From assembly GCA_903921365.1 (NCBI GenBank), contig CAIXPS010000576.1:1-56401 (forward strand): a DNA stretch of 56,401 nucleotides. The letters run 5' to 3'. This document shows positions 44,292 through 53,026 of this stretch, piece by piece. The notes under the pieces were generated by a model. The model saw only the letters and a program-made list of their open reading frames with translations, was not told the origin of the DNA and did not search any database. This DNA comes from an uncultured bacterium (GTDB lineage Bacteria; Chloroflexota; Anaerolineae; J036; Brachytrichaceae). The translations under genes were made by a program, and so were the position numbers. The first letter of the stretch is position 1; each line of letters starts with the position of its first letter.

Positions 44292-45335
44292 ATGAGCTAT
44301 CAACGCGTCTTGGATGCAATCCATCTGCGCCCGACCGACCGCGTGGCGGAACAGGAGAATCTCGATCACCCGGCGTTCATGCGGGAGTTGATCGGCTATG
44401 ACCCGTGGTCGAATCCCGCGCAGGCGTATATCGATACCTACAAGAAGCTCGATGTCGATTGGATCTTTGGCATCCCGAAACGCACGGTGCGGTTCGACCG
44501 CGGCGAGTCGAGTCGCGACGGCGCGGATGGCATCCGCTATACCGAGTGGGGCATGACCGGGAGCAGTTGGCGCGAGGACTTCGCGTTCACGGACATCGAA
44601 GATGTGCTGAACTACGACCCCATGACGTTAATCTCGGCAGAGGGAATCAACCAGACGATCCAGAATTGCCGCGACGATCAGGCGTTGATGGGCGATGCGG
44701 CGCTGGTGAGCGGTCTGTACTACACCACGCTGTTTCAGTTTCCCATCATGACGTTTGGCTGGGAGCTGTTTCTGATGGCGGCGGCCTCGGAGCCGGAACG
44801 ATTCGACCGCGTCCTGCGCGACTTCGCCGCCGTGTCGTGCTTTAACGTGGCCGCATGGGCAAAGAGTGGTTTCGATCTGGTGCTGCTGCACGATGATATC
44901 GCGATGGAGCGCGGTCTCGTGTTTCACCCGAAGTGGTATCGCAAGCGCTTGTTCCCGCTGTATGAGCGCATCCTCGAACCACTCAAGGCGAACCGCAATC
45001 TGCGCGTTGCCTTCGTGTCCGATGGCGACTACACCCCGATGCTCGACGATCTGGTGGCGCTTGGGTTTGACGGGTTCATCATCAACAACAATATGAACCT
45101 TGCCGAGATTGCGCGCGGGATCGGGAAGGATCATTTCCTGATCGGGAATGTGAGCACCTCGATCCTGACGTTTGGGACGCCTGAGGATGTGCGGCTCGAG
45201 GTCAAGCGCTGCCTCGATGATGCGCGGCCCTGCGCCGGGCATATCATCAAGGCAACCGCCGATCTACCGCACAATATCCCGGTCGTCAACATGCGCGCGT
45301 ACTTCGACGCCGTCAACGACCTTGGGCGAGGATGA
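44292..45335 (+). CDS. URO-D-fold (uroporphyrinogen decarboxylase family) protein, copy 2
   Basis: 347 aa with GAGGAGG 7-8 bases before the ATG; the frame is open further upstream but only as a shadow of copy 1. Signature segments are FDLVLLHDDIAMERGLVFHPKWYRKRL, VAFVSDGDYTPMLDDLVALGFDGF and FLIGNVSTSILTFGTPEDVR, typical of the family whose members include methylcobamide:CoM methyltransferases. The zinc-binding HxC of MtaA is absent. It belongs to one transcript with copy 1. The substrate is unknown; the surrounding glycosidases and sugar dehydrogenases suggest methylated or anhydro sugar processing. Confidence 0.8.
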   Translation: MSYQRVLDAIHLRPTDRVAEQENLDHPAFMRELIGYDPWSNPAQAYIDTYKKLDVDWIFGIPKRTVRFDRGESSRDGADGIRYTEWGMTGSSWREDFAFTDIEDVLNYDPMTLISAEGINQTIQNCRDDQALMGDAALVSGLYYTTLFQFPIMTFGWELFLMAAASEPERFDRVLRDFAAVSCFNVAAWAKSGFDLVLLHDDIAMERGLVFHPKWYRKRLFPLYERILEPLKANRNLRVAFVSDGDYTPMLDDLVALGFDGFIINNNMNLAEIARGIGKDHFLIGNVSTSILTFGTPEDVRLEVKRCLDDARPCAGHIIKATADLPHNIPVVNMRAYFDAVNDLGRG

Positions 45336-45376
45336 TGCGCGACTGGAGGGTGAGCGCGAGCCCGCGAATTAATGTT

Positions 45377-45509
45377 ACTGTTGGTAAACTCATTTTCGTA
45401 GGGACGACACCCTCTAAAACATCGGTTTTACGAAGACATTGGCCCACTATGGCGGCTTATCGGTTGCCAGGAGGCGTTTCTCTCCCACCAGGCGTAGTTT
45501 GCCAACAGT
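45377..45509. mobile_element. Possible MITE-like element with 14-bp inverted ends
   Basis: ACTGTTGGTAAACT (45377-45390) and AGTTTGCCAACAGT (45496-45509) are inverted repeats matching at 13 of 14 bases, 133 bp end to end. The interior contains a smaller inverted pair TTCGTA/TACGAA. No target duplication is visible and no protein is encoded, so the mobile origin is uncertain. Confidence 0.35.
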
Positions 45510-45654
45510 CAAGATGAGCCTGGCGGCACACCGCAAGGCATGAAAACAGCCATCTATTTTCATATCAGTAACTTTGCAATCGCAGCAGCAATTGCAAATC
45601 GCAACAATGCGGGGAATACGCCTGCTGACAATGCTATCTCCGTACACCGCCGCT

Positions 45655-45944
45655 GGGCGGACACACGGGTCCCGCTACGCGCCGTGAGGCCGCCTGACGT
45701 GGCGCATGCAGCCGGGCGGACACACGGGTCCCGCTTCGCGCCTACGTCATACATCCACGAAGCGGCGGCTACGCGCCATGTGGCTGGCTGACGTGGCGCA
45801 TACAGCCGGGCGGACACACGGGTCCGCGCCTACGTCATATATCCACGTAGCGGCCGCTACGCCCTGTGTGACCGCCTGATGTTGCGCATGCAGCCGGGCG
45901 GACACATGGGTCCCGCTTCGCGCCTACGTGATACATCCACGTAG
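45655..45944. repeat. Four diverged copies of a hairpin-bearing repeat
   Basis: GGGCGGACACACGGGTCC-type cores start at 45655, 45714, 45808 and 45896 (spacings 59, 94, 88). Around them recur CGCCTGACGTGGCGCATGCA before and CGCGCCTACGTCATACATCC after. The later copies contain CTACGTnATAnATCCACGTAG, which folds as a 7-bp hairpin; copies 3 and 4 are perfect or near perfect. They look like a REP/BIME-like family. Confidence 0.75.
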
Positions 45945-45960
45945 TCTGTACGGTTTTTTT
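45924..45960 (+). terminator. Hairpin of repeat copy 4 followed by T7
   Basis: CTACGTG-atacatc-CACGTAG (45924-45944), then nine bases and TTTTTTT (45954-45960). It may terminate the plus-strand URO-D transcript about 600 bases after its stop. Distance between stem and T-run is longer than usual. Confidence 0.4.
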
Positions 45961-46002
45961 GCTTAATCTTCATAAGCGCGTTAAGGAACGCAAACCACCT
46001 CG

Positions 46003-46044
46003 AATCTCCAATCTCCAATCTCCAATCTCTAATCTCCAATCTCA
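46003..46044. repeat. Heptanucleotide microsatellite AATCTCC x6
   Basis: Six tandem units 46003-46009 to 46038-46044; unit 4 ends T and unit 6 ends A. On the minus strand the unit is GGAGATT. The stop codon of the GH3 gene (46029-46031) lies inside unit 5/4, so unit loss or gain would alter the reading frame at the protein's end. Confidence 0.85.
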
Positions 46045-48176
46045 AACCGCGCACTCACCGGCTGCGGCGCGCCGAGTGCGATGCCTCGCTCTGACGGCGA
46101 GCAACCACCGATTGTGACGCGGAACTCGCCCGCTTCGATCATCGGTGCGCCGTCTTCGCCGATGATCTGCATCATCTCTGGCGTGATCGTGAATGGCACG
46201 ACCCGGTGCTCACCCGGCTTGAGGGATACCCGCTCGAAGTGAACCAAGGTGCACAGGGGCGCCGGCACAGAGGTCTGCACATCGGTGATGTAGAGTTGCG
46301 CCACTTCCTCGGCTTCGACCGCGCCGGCATTGGTCAGCGTGAACTGCCCGGTCACGGTGTCGCCTGTCTTTAAGGAACTGGCCGACAAGGTCAAGTCGCT
46401 AAAGACGAACTGCGTGTAGCTGAGACCGAAGCCAAACGGATAGCGCGGCACTGCGGTTGCGTAGCGGTAGGTGCGGCCGGCCATGGCGTAATCCTCGAAC
46501 GGCGGCAGGTCATCGACAGACATGGGGAAGGTGAGCGGCAGCTTGCCGGAGGGAGATTCTTTGCCGAACAATACGTCTGCGACCGCGTAGCCGCCTTCCT
46601 GACCGGGGTACCACACAAACATGATGGCATCGACCAGGTTCTCAATCTCGCCAAGGTCAATCGGGCTGCCGCCGGTGACGACGAGCACGATCTTCGCGCC
46701 GCCGCGCGCCAACCGCTTGATGAAGTTGACCTGCACTGCCGGCAAGCCGAGTTGCGAGCGGTCGCCGTTCTCAATTGACAGGATGGCGTCGCCCTCTTCG
46801 CTTTCCAGCAGGGGCGATAGACCCACGCAGGCGATGGTGATGTCGGTCCCGCTGACGATGTCATACGTCCAGTCCATCTCATTCTGGTTTGGCGCGGCAA
46901 GCGTGCAGCCGGGGCGATACTCAATCGCCATGCCTTCGGGGATGCGATTTACCACGCCTTCGAGGATCGTCGTCAGGCTGTCGCTCAGGCCGTAGTAATT
47001 GCCCAGCAACACCTCGATATTTGCGGCGGTCGGGCCGGTGACGACGACCGAGCGGGTCTTGTCGGTGATCGGCAGAAGAGCCCCTTTGTTCTTTAGCAAC
47101 ACGACCGACTTCAGCGCGGCTTCATGCGCCAGGGCGCGGTGCGCCGGGCTGTTGACGACGCTCATCGGCGTGGTCGAGAACGGCACGCGCTCGGGCGGGT
47201 CAAACATGCCCAGCTTGAAGCGCGTCGCCAGTGTGCGCATCAGCGACTGGTCGATGTCGGCTTCAGTGATCAGCCCGCGCGCCAGCGCCTCACCGAGCTT
47301 GTCGTAGGTGGCGCCACAAGCGATGTCGCAGCCGGCCTTGAGCGCGAGCGCGGCGCTCTCGGGCGCGTCCTTCGTGAGTTTGTGGCCGTTGTGAATGTCG
47401 CTCAGCGCGCCGCAGTCCGAAACGACATGCCCTTTGAAGCCCCACTTGCCGCGCAATGTTTGCACGAGCAGCACATCGCTCGCGCAGGCCGGTTCGCCGT
47501 TGACGCGGTTGTACGCGCCCATCACGGCCTCGACCTTTGCCTCGGTCACCAGTTTCTCGAAGGCGGGCAGATAGGTGTCGTTCAGGTCGCGCAGACTCAC
47601 GCGCGCGTCAAAGACGTGGCGATCCTTCTCAGGGCCGCTGTGCACCGCGTAGTGTTTCGCGCACGCCGCCGCCTTCATGTATTTCGGGTCGTCGCCCTGC
47701 AGACCGCGCACGAAGGCCGAGCCCAACTCGCCGGTCAGGTGCGGGTCTTCGCCCCACGTCTCCTGACCACGCCCCCAGCGCGGGTCGCGGAAGATGTTGA
47801 TGTTGGGCGACCAGAATGTCAGCCCGCGCGAGATGGCGGAATCGCCGAACTTGCGCAGCGACTCGTGGTGCTTGGCGCGCGCCTCGTCGCCGATGGCCGA
47901 CGCGATGCGCTGGATCAAGGCCGCATCCCAGGTCGCGGCCATGCCGATGGCCTGTGGGAACACCGTTGCGCGGCCGGCGCGCGCCACGCCATGCAACGCC
48001 TCGTTCCAGTAGTTGTACGCCGGCACGCCCAGGTGCGGGATGGCGGAGGCGCCGCTGGTCATCTGGCTGATTTTCTCGTCAACCGTCATGCGCGAGATCA
48101 GGTCGGCGACGCGGGTCTCAGTGGGAAGGTCGGGATTCTTGTAAACAGGCGTTGAGTTGTTGTTGCCTACGGTCAT
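46029..48176 (-). CDS. GH3 beta-glycosidase (beta-glucosidase/xylosidase type)
   Basis: 715 aa from the Met in MTVGNNNSTP with GAGGAA 7 bases upstream; an earlier Met (48209) lies in the repeat before the gene. The barrel has ETWGEDPHLTGE, CAKHYAVHSGPEKDR (Lys174-His175) and the nucleophile Asp254 in VVSDCGALSDI. The second domain has the Glu-rich LLLNKG-like KNKGALLPI and GLSPLLESEEGD, and the C-terminus is the fibronectin III-like domain ending RFEIGD. No signal peptide, so it cleaves imported oligosaccharides. The last codons and stop lie in a seven-base tandem repeat. It is divergent from an oligogalacturonide-lyase-like gene. Confidence 0.9.
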   Translation of the reverse strand: MTVGNNNSTPVYKNPDLPTETRVADLISRMTVDEKISQMTSGASAIPHLGVPAYNYWNEALHGVARAGRATVFPQAIGMAATWDAALIQRIASAIGDEARAKHHESLRKFGDSAISRGLTFWSPNINIFRDPRWGRGQETWGEDPHLTGELGSAFVRGLQGDDPKYMKAAACAKHYAVHSGPEKDRHVFDARVSLRDLNDTYLPAFEKLVTEAKVEAVMGAYNRVNGEPACASDVLLVQTLRGKWGFKGHVVSDCGALSDIHNGHKLTKDAPESAALALKAGCDIACGATYDKLGEALARGLITEADIDQSLMRTLATRFKLGMFDPPERVPFSTTPMSVVNSPAHRALAHEAALKSVVLLKNKGALLPITDKTRSVVVTGPTAANIEVLLGNYYGLSDSLTTILEGVVNRIPEGMAIEYRPGCTLAAPNQNEMDWTYDIVSGTDITIACVGLSPLLESEEGDAILSIENGDRSQLGLPAVQVNFIKRLARGGAKIVLVVTGGSPIDLGEIENLVDAIMFVWYPGQEGGYAVADVLFGKESPSGKLPLTFPMSVDDLPPFEDYAMAGRTYRYATAVPRYPFGFGLSYTQFVFSDLTLSASSLKTGDTVTGQFTLTNAGAVEAEEVAQLYITDVQTSVPAPLCTLVHFERVSLKPGEHRVVPFTITPEMMQIIGEDGAPMIEAGEFRVTIGGCSPSERGIALGAPQPVSARFEIGD

Positions 48177-48204
48177 TTTCGGTTCCTCGTGTTGGATAAT
48201 GCGA

Positions 48205-48234
48205 GTCATATCGGGTCATATCGGGTTATATCGA
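48205..48234. promoter_or_regulatory. Three 10-bp direct repeats in the divergent promoter
   Basis: GTCATATCGG, GTCATATCGG, GTTATATCGA follow one another without gap (48205-48234), between the GH3 start (48176) and the propeller start (48268). One helical turn per unit suits cooperative binding of a regulator on one DNA face; chance slippage is the alternative. Confidence 0.45.
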
Positions 48235-48267
48235 GCCACATAAGGTTGATTTTATACGGAGCGGCAA

Positions 48268-49506
48268 ATGTACAAAACCATATTCGGAAAACATGGCAGG
48301 GCGGTGGCCTTCTGGAGCTACGGCAAGCTTGGCCTGATGACTGAAGAAGAGGGGGATCCGCAGTTATTCGACCTGAACGTGCCTGGTGAGACGGAGTGGC
48401 AGTTCGGGCCGGAATACCGGGAGGTCGCCGGACAACGGAAGATCATTCTGCACAGCCATCGCAAAACCGCGATGAAGGATCTGGTGATCGGCAACCTGAC
48501 TCGCCGCATCTGGACGTATGACTGGGAAAGCGCTGAGTTGCGCGAGATATTTACGGGGCGCCGCCCTGCAGACTGGATGGGCGTGACTGAGTTTCTCGAT
48601 GGCGGCAGCCGGGCGGTGGTGAACGCGATCATCGACGGCGAACAACGCCTGTTCCTGGCCGACGTGGAACACGAGACTTATGATCCCATCACACTGCCGG
48701 GGTGGGGGTTTCATTACTGCGAGTCATTGAGCCCCGATCAAAAACGCATTGCGTGGCACGTGACGCATTCCAAGTTCGCCAGCATCGAGACCAATCCCTA
48801 TATGCCCTCTGCCTATTCCATCAACGTCATGAACCTGGCAACGCGCGAACGCGCGCTCATTGCGGGGAAAGCCGGCCATCTCTATTTTGGCCCGCAGTGG
48901 TCGCCCGACGGCCGGCGATTGACGTTCCTCGATTGCCATTCCGCCGAGGATCCAGCGCATTTCTGGGCGGATATCTGCGTGGCAGAGGCAGACGGTTCGT
49001 CCTTGCGGGTGATTACAACAGGACAATCCCACTGGTTTGCAACCTCCTATGGCCACGCGCATGCGCGCGGAGGCGGTTCCAATATCACCGCATGGGCGCC
49101 AGCGGGATTTGCCATTCCGACGGACGCGCCAAAAGGCTTCGGGGATCATGGGCTGGTCAGCCACACGTGCAGGCTGCCAGGCTCTCACCCGGATGTCACC
49201 TACGACAACACGCGACCGGATCATGAGGAATTTGTATTCAAACCTGATGATGCGCGCGGCGGGACGCACCTGCGACTGCTCGATCCTGACACCGCTGCCG
49301 TCTACGACCTTACGCCGCCTGAGGAAGGGCGCTGGGACTTTCGACTCTCGTTTTCACCAGCCGGGGACAGGATACTGTTCTCCCGCGCGAGACCCGGCGC
49401 CCCTGCCGAACTGTGGATTATGGACGCCGATGGGAGTAACCCCGGGTTCCTCACGCGCGGTTTTGAAGACAAGGGCGCTGATTTTGGGCGGTGGCTGACG
49501 TTTTAG
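48268..49506 (+). CDS. Oligogalacturonide-lyase-like beta-propeller protein
   Basis: 412 aa with GGAG 6-7 bases before the ATG. PD40-like blades are visible: HYCESLSPDQKRIAWHVTHSK, FGPQWSPDGRRLTFLDCHS and RLSFSPAGDRILFSRARPG. HSEDPAHFW-like, FATSYGHAHARGG and GDHGLVSHT give His residues in the top face, as in oligogalacturonate lyase (PF14583), which cleaves pectin oligomers with Mn2+. No signal peptide, so it acts in the cytoplasm. Divergent from GH3 across the 10-bp direct repeats; pectin-type breakdown fits the nearby uronate-type enzymes. Confidence 0.7.
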   Translation: MYKTIFGKHGRAVAFWSYGKLGLMTEEEGDPQLFDLNVPGETEWQFGPEYREVAGQRKIILHSHRKTAMKDLVIGNLTRRIWTYDWESAELREIFTGRRPADWMGVTEFLDGGSRAVVNAIIDGEQRLFLADVEHETYDPITLPGWGFHYCESLSPDQKRIAWHVTHSKFASIETNPYMPSAYSINVMNLATRERALIAGKAGHLYFGPQWSPDGRRLTFLDCHSAEDPAHFWADICVAEADGSSLRVITTGQSHWFATSYGHAHARGGGSNITAWAPAGFAIPTDAPKGFGDHGLVSHTCRLPGSHPDVTYDNTRPDHEEFVFKPDDARGGTHLRLLDPDTAAVYDLTPPEEGRWDFRLSFSPAGDRILFSRARPGAPAELWIMDADGSNPGFLTRGFEDKGADFGRWLTF

Positions 49507-49575
49507 GTAATAAACTAACGCGCAGTTGCGGCACGTTTCTTCGATGCGAAGTGGTTGCTTCAAGCAAGAGGTGGG

Positions 49576-50958
49576 ATGACAATGCTCAAAAAGAAAGTTC
49601 AACGGCATGCTATGTGGATCGGCAAACTTCAGTTCGTTCAGGTTAAAGCACCTGGCTGGCTTCACATGACCACGGTACTGATGGCCGGGTTGCTTGGGTT
49701 GCTGTTTGGTCTGTTTGTGGTGATGCCTGGAAGTGTGGCATACGCTGCTACAAGCATTGTTGTCAATACCCTGTCCGATGGTGTCCATGCCTCATGCGCT
49801 ACGCCGTGTACACTCCGCGACGCCATAACCGCTGCCAACGTGAGTGGGGGCACGATCACGTTTGACATTGACGGAACTATCGTATTAACCGGCTCTCTGC
49901 CGACCATCAGCAATACGGTTACCATCGACGGCAGCGGTCACGCTATCACCGTGAGCGGGAATAACCTCTATCAGGTGTTGATCGTAAATTACGGCCAGTC
50001 ACTTATTTTGCAAGCCATCACCATTGCCAAAGGATCCGCATCGAACGGTGGCGGCATCTACAACAGCGGCGCGCTGACCGTGACCAACAGCACCCTGTCG
50101 GGCAACGGCGCCACAACTAGAGGCGGCGGCATCTACAACAGCGGCACGCTGAGCGTGATCAACAGCGCCTTCTCGAGCAATAACGCACCCTACGGAGGCG
50201 GCCTCTACACCAACGGCACGTTGAGCGTGATCAACAGCACCTTCTCGGGCAACACAACCAAATACCACGGCGGCGGCATCGAGAACGAAGGCACGCTGAG
50301 CGTGATCAACAGCACCTTCTCGTACAACAACGCGACTTACGGAGGCGGCATCTACAACTATGGCACGCTAAGTATGATCAATAGCACCTTGTTTGGCCAC
50401 GGCGCGATTTACGGAGGCGGCATCTACAACTATGGAACGCTAAGTGTGACCAATAGCACCTTGGCTGGCAACTACGCCCCTTACGGCGGTGGCGGCATCT
50501 ACAACTATGGCACGCTGAGTGTGATCAATAGCACCTTGATTAGCAACGGCGCCCAGACCGGCGGTGGCGGCATCTACAACGCCGCAAGCGGCACTTCGGC
50601 TATAACCAACACCATCATCGCCTACAGCACGGTAAGCAGCGATTGCGTTAACAGCAGCGGCACAGTGACAGGCAGCCACAACCTCATCAAAGATACCACC
50701 AACGCCTGCGGCCTGACCAATCTCGTCGATGGCAACATCATCGGCATGGACCCGCTTCTCGGCGAATTCGCCACCAACGGCGGGGCAACAATAACGTGGG
50801 CACCGTTGCCAGGCAGCCCCGCCATCAATGCCGGCACGAATGCTGGTTGTCCAGCGTTTGATCAACGCGGCTTCCAGCGTCCGATTGGCGGCACGTGCGA
50901 CATTGGCGCAGTGGAGTGGTCGCCGTGGGCAGCGTATCTGCCACTAGGACTGCGATAG
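49576..50958 (+). CDS. Secreted right-handed beta-helix protein with choice-of-anchor Q end
   Basis: 460 aa from the ATG at 49576 (GAGG just before); 7 residues upstream are possible. A long signal region ends about residue 55 (GLLGLLFGLFVVMPGSVAYA). Then comes NTLSDGVHASCATPCTLRDAI, the CSLREAI-type start, and about ten Gly/Asn-rich coils with GGGIYNYGTLSVINSTFSxN every 24-25 residues. The end GSPAINAGTNAGCPAFDQRG and GTCDIGAVE is the choice-of-anchor Q motif, with disulfide-forming Cys. It is exported and may bind or act on polysaccharide at the surface. The repeats are nearly identical at DNA level, so copy number may change by recombination. Confidence 0.8.
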   Translation: MTMLKKKVQRHAMWIGKLQFVQVKAPGWLHMTTVLMAGLLGLLFGLFVVMPGSVAYAATSIVVNTLSDGVHASCATPCTLRDAITAANVSGGTITFDIDGTIVLTGSLPTISNTVTIDGSGHAITVSGNNLYQVLIVNYGQSLILQAITIAKGSASNGGGIYNSGALTVTNSTLSGNGATTRGGGIYNSGTLSVINSAFSSNNAPYGGGLYTNGTLSVINSTFSGNTTKYHGGGIENEGTLSVINSTFSYNNATYGGGIYNYGTLSMINSTLFGHGAIYGGGIYNYGTLSVTNSTLAGNYAPYGGGGIYNYGTLSVINSTLISNGAQTGGGGIYNAASGTSAITNTIIAYSTVSSDCVNSSGTVTGSHNLIKDTTNACGLTNLVDGNIIGMDPLLGEFATNGGATITWAPLPGSPAINAGTNAGCPAFDQRGFQRPIGGTCDIGAVEWSPWAAYLPLGLR

Positions 50959-51129
50959 TTTGGTCATTATGGACGCACATTACTCAAACAATCTGGACGC
51001 TAACAGCGTGCTTGCTAGCGGTTGCGACATAATAATGAGCGGCATGCCGGGGTCATGGCAAATCTCAGTGACATTGCGCTTTAGCCCGCAAGTGCGGCTT
51101 ACGGTGTTAAATAGAGATTTGTGGACACT

Positions 51130-52176
51130 ATGCCAAACTTAAATTTTGCCGTCATCGGCACCGGGTTCTGGTCGCTGTATCAGATTCCCGCCTGGCTGGA
51201 GGTGGGCGGCGCGCGGCCTGTCGCAGCGCACAATCGCACGCTTTCCAAAGCCCGGAAAATCGCTCAGCAATACGACATCCCACGCGTGTACGCTGACCCT
51301 GAAGTGCTATTCCGATCCGAGGCCGGGCGCATCGATTTTGTGGACATCATCACCGCCGTGGAGACGCACGCGCCGCTGGTGCATCTGGCCGCGAAATACA
51401 AAGTGCCGGTCATCTGCCAGAAGCCGATGTCGACCGATTTGGCCTCTGCCGAGGCGATGGTAGCTGTGTGTCGCGACGCAGGCGTGCCGTTCTATATCCA
51501 TGAGAACTGGCGTTGGCAGACGCCGATCCGCGCGCTCAAGGCCGTGCTCGAACAAGGCGCCATCGGCGCCCCGTTCCGCGCGCGCATCGACATGATCTCA
51601 GGATTTCCGGTGTTCGCCAACCAGCCCTTCCTGGCCGAACTTGAACAGTTCATCCTGACCGATCTCGGCTCGCACATTCTTGATGTCGCGCGGTTCCTGT
51701 TCGGCGAGGCGACCTCGCTGTATTGTCAGATCAAGCGCGTTCACAAGGACATCAAGGGCGAGGACGTTGCAACCGTCATGATGCAGATGGTCGACGCATC
51801 CGGCGCCGAAGTCACTGTGACGTGCAACCTCGCCTACGCCGGGAACCCTCTCGAACGCGAGGCGTTTCCGCAGACATTTATCTTTGTCGAAGGCGAGCGC
51901 GGTTCGCTCGAGCTGGGCAGAGACTATCTTCTGCGCATCACGACTGCTGATGGCACGCATCTGCGCCGCGCGGCGCCGCCGCGCTACGCATGGGCGGACC
52001 CCGCGTATGAGGTCGTGCACGCCAGCATCGCATCGTGCAATGCGAACCTGCTGGGCGCGCTCAAGGGAACCGGGGCTGCGGAGACGACTGGCGAAGACAA
52101 CCTCAAGACCGTGCGCCTGGTGTTTGCCGCGTACGATTCAGCCAATCACGATCAAGTCATCCATTTCCAGGAGTAA
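51130..52176 (+). CDS. Gfo/Idh/MocA-family oxidoreductase
   Basis: 348 aa from the ATG at 51130; GTG nine bases before is an alternative. Rossmann start FAVIGTGFWSLYQIPAWLEV, the EKP-type active-site motif as CQKPMSTDLASAEAM (about 95-109), and DLGSHILDVARFLFGEATSLY with the catalytic-region His. Such enzymes oxidise sugars, inositols or sugar acids with NAD(P)+. It starts a run of same-strand genes with a PGDH-C-type dehydrogenase 4 bases later and, beyond an inserted segment, a sugar isomerase and an SDR. Confidence 0.85.
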   Translation: MPNLNFAVIGTGFWSLYQIPAWLEVGGARPVAAHNRTLSKARKIAQQYDIPRVYADPEVLFRSEAGRIDFVDIITAVETHAPLVHLAAKYKVPVICQKPMSTDLASAEAMVAVCRDAGVPFYIHENWRWQTPIRALKAVLEQGAIGAPFRARIDMISGFPVFANQPFLAELEQFILTDLGSHILDVARFLFGEATSLYCQIKRVHKDIKGEDVATVMMQMVDASGAEVTVTCNLAYAGNPLEREAFPQTFIFVEGERGSLELGRDYLLRITTADGTHLRRAAPPRYAWADPAYEVVHASIASCNANLLGALKGTGAAETTGEDNLKTVRLVFAAYDSANHDQVIHFQE

Positions 52177-52180
52177 GAAT

Positions 52181-53026
52181 ATGACAACTATTGCTTTGTT
52201 TGGCGCCGCCGGCAAGATGGGCTCGCGCATCTCGCGCCGCTTGCGCAATAATTCGGTCTATACGACGCTATATGTTGAGTCGGGTGAGGCTGGCGCGGCA
52301 CGGTTGCAGGCGCGCGGCGATACACCGACTGCGTCCGACACCGCGGCGGCGACTGCCGATGTGATCATCTTCGCGGTGCCGGACAAGCTGATCGGCAAAG
52401 CGGCGCGACAGGTCGTCCCGCTCATGCGCCCCGGCGCGATGCTGATCATGCTCGACCCGGCCGCGCCCCATGGGGGCGAATTGCCCGAACGCGCCGACAC
52501 CACATATTTCGTGTGTCACCCATGCCACCCACCCATCGTCAATGATGAGACCGACCCCGAGGCGCGCATGGACTTCTTCGGCGCGATCAAAGCCAAACAG
52601 CACATCGTCGCGGCGCTGATGCAGGGGCCGGAAGAGGACTATGCGCGCGGCGAAGCCGTAGTGCGCGCGATGTTCGAACCGGTGATGAACGTATATCGCG
52701 TGACTGTCGAGCAGATGGCGATCCTCGAACCGGCGCTGTCTGAGACCGTGGTGTTGACGTGCATGGTGATCATCACCGAGGCGATTGAGGAGGCCGTCAA
52801 GCATGGCGTCCCGGCGGAAGCCGCGCGCCAGTTCATCCTGGGGCACATGAACGTCAACGTCGGCATCCTGTTCAAGTACATCGACGCGGAACTGTCCGAC
52901 GGCGCAAAGATGGCGGTGTCGCGCGCGCGCGAGCGACTCTTCCAACCCGACTGGAAGAAGGTCTTTGAGCCTGAAAACGTCATGGCCGAGGTCAAAGCGA
53001 TCACACAGGCGACGTCGGTGAAATAA
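52181..53026 (+). CDS. NAD-binding dehydrogenase with phosphogluconate-dehydrogenase C-terminal domain
   Basis: 281 aa with AGGAG 7 bases before the ATG; an open frame upstream to 51884 is a shadow of the Gfo gene. It begins IALFGAAGKMGSRISRRLRN, a GxxGxxG NAD(P) site, continues ADVIIFAVPDKLIG, and has FVCHPCHPPIVNDETD typical of the PF16896 (PGDH_C) group. The C-terminal helices include SETVVLTCMVIITEAIEEAVKHG. Likely role: oxidation of a sugar acid in the same pathway as the Gfo protein. Its last 18 codons reappear at 55341 in a diverged copy, marking the edge of an insertion. Confidence 0.8.
   Translation: MTTIALFGAAGKMGSRISRRLRNNSVYTTLYVESGEAGAARLQARGDTPTASDTAAATADVIIFAVPDKLIGKAARQVVPLMRPGAMLIMLDPAAPHGGELPERADTTYFVCHPCHPPIVNDETDPEARMDFFGAIKAKQHIVAALMQGPEEDYARGEAVVRAMFEPVMNVYRVTVEQMAILEPALSETVVLTCMVIITEAIEEAVKHGVPAEAARQFILGHMNVNVGILFKYIDAELSDGAKMAVSRARERLFQPDWKKVFEPENVMAEVKAITQATSVK

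Larger units (their letters stand above)
45336..46028. other. 693-bp repeat-rich gap without a gene
   Basis: Between the URO-D and GH3 stops. Contents in order: MITE-like element (45377-45509), four diverged repeats with hairpins (45655-45944), a T-run ending (45954-45960), and a heptamer microsatellite (from 46003). Short reading frames here follow the repeats and show no protein features. Confidence 0.6.

Noticed and set aside
45655-45944. CRISPR array
   Set aside because: Copies are diverged, spacing is irregular (59, 94, 88), and sequence between cores is itself related; no cas gene is present.
47124-48155. 343-codon plus-strand frame
   Set aside because: Antisense to the GH3 gene, no family features.
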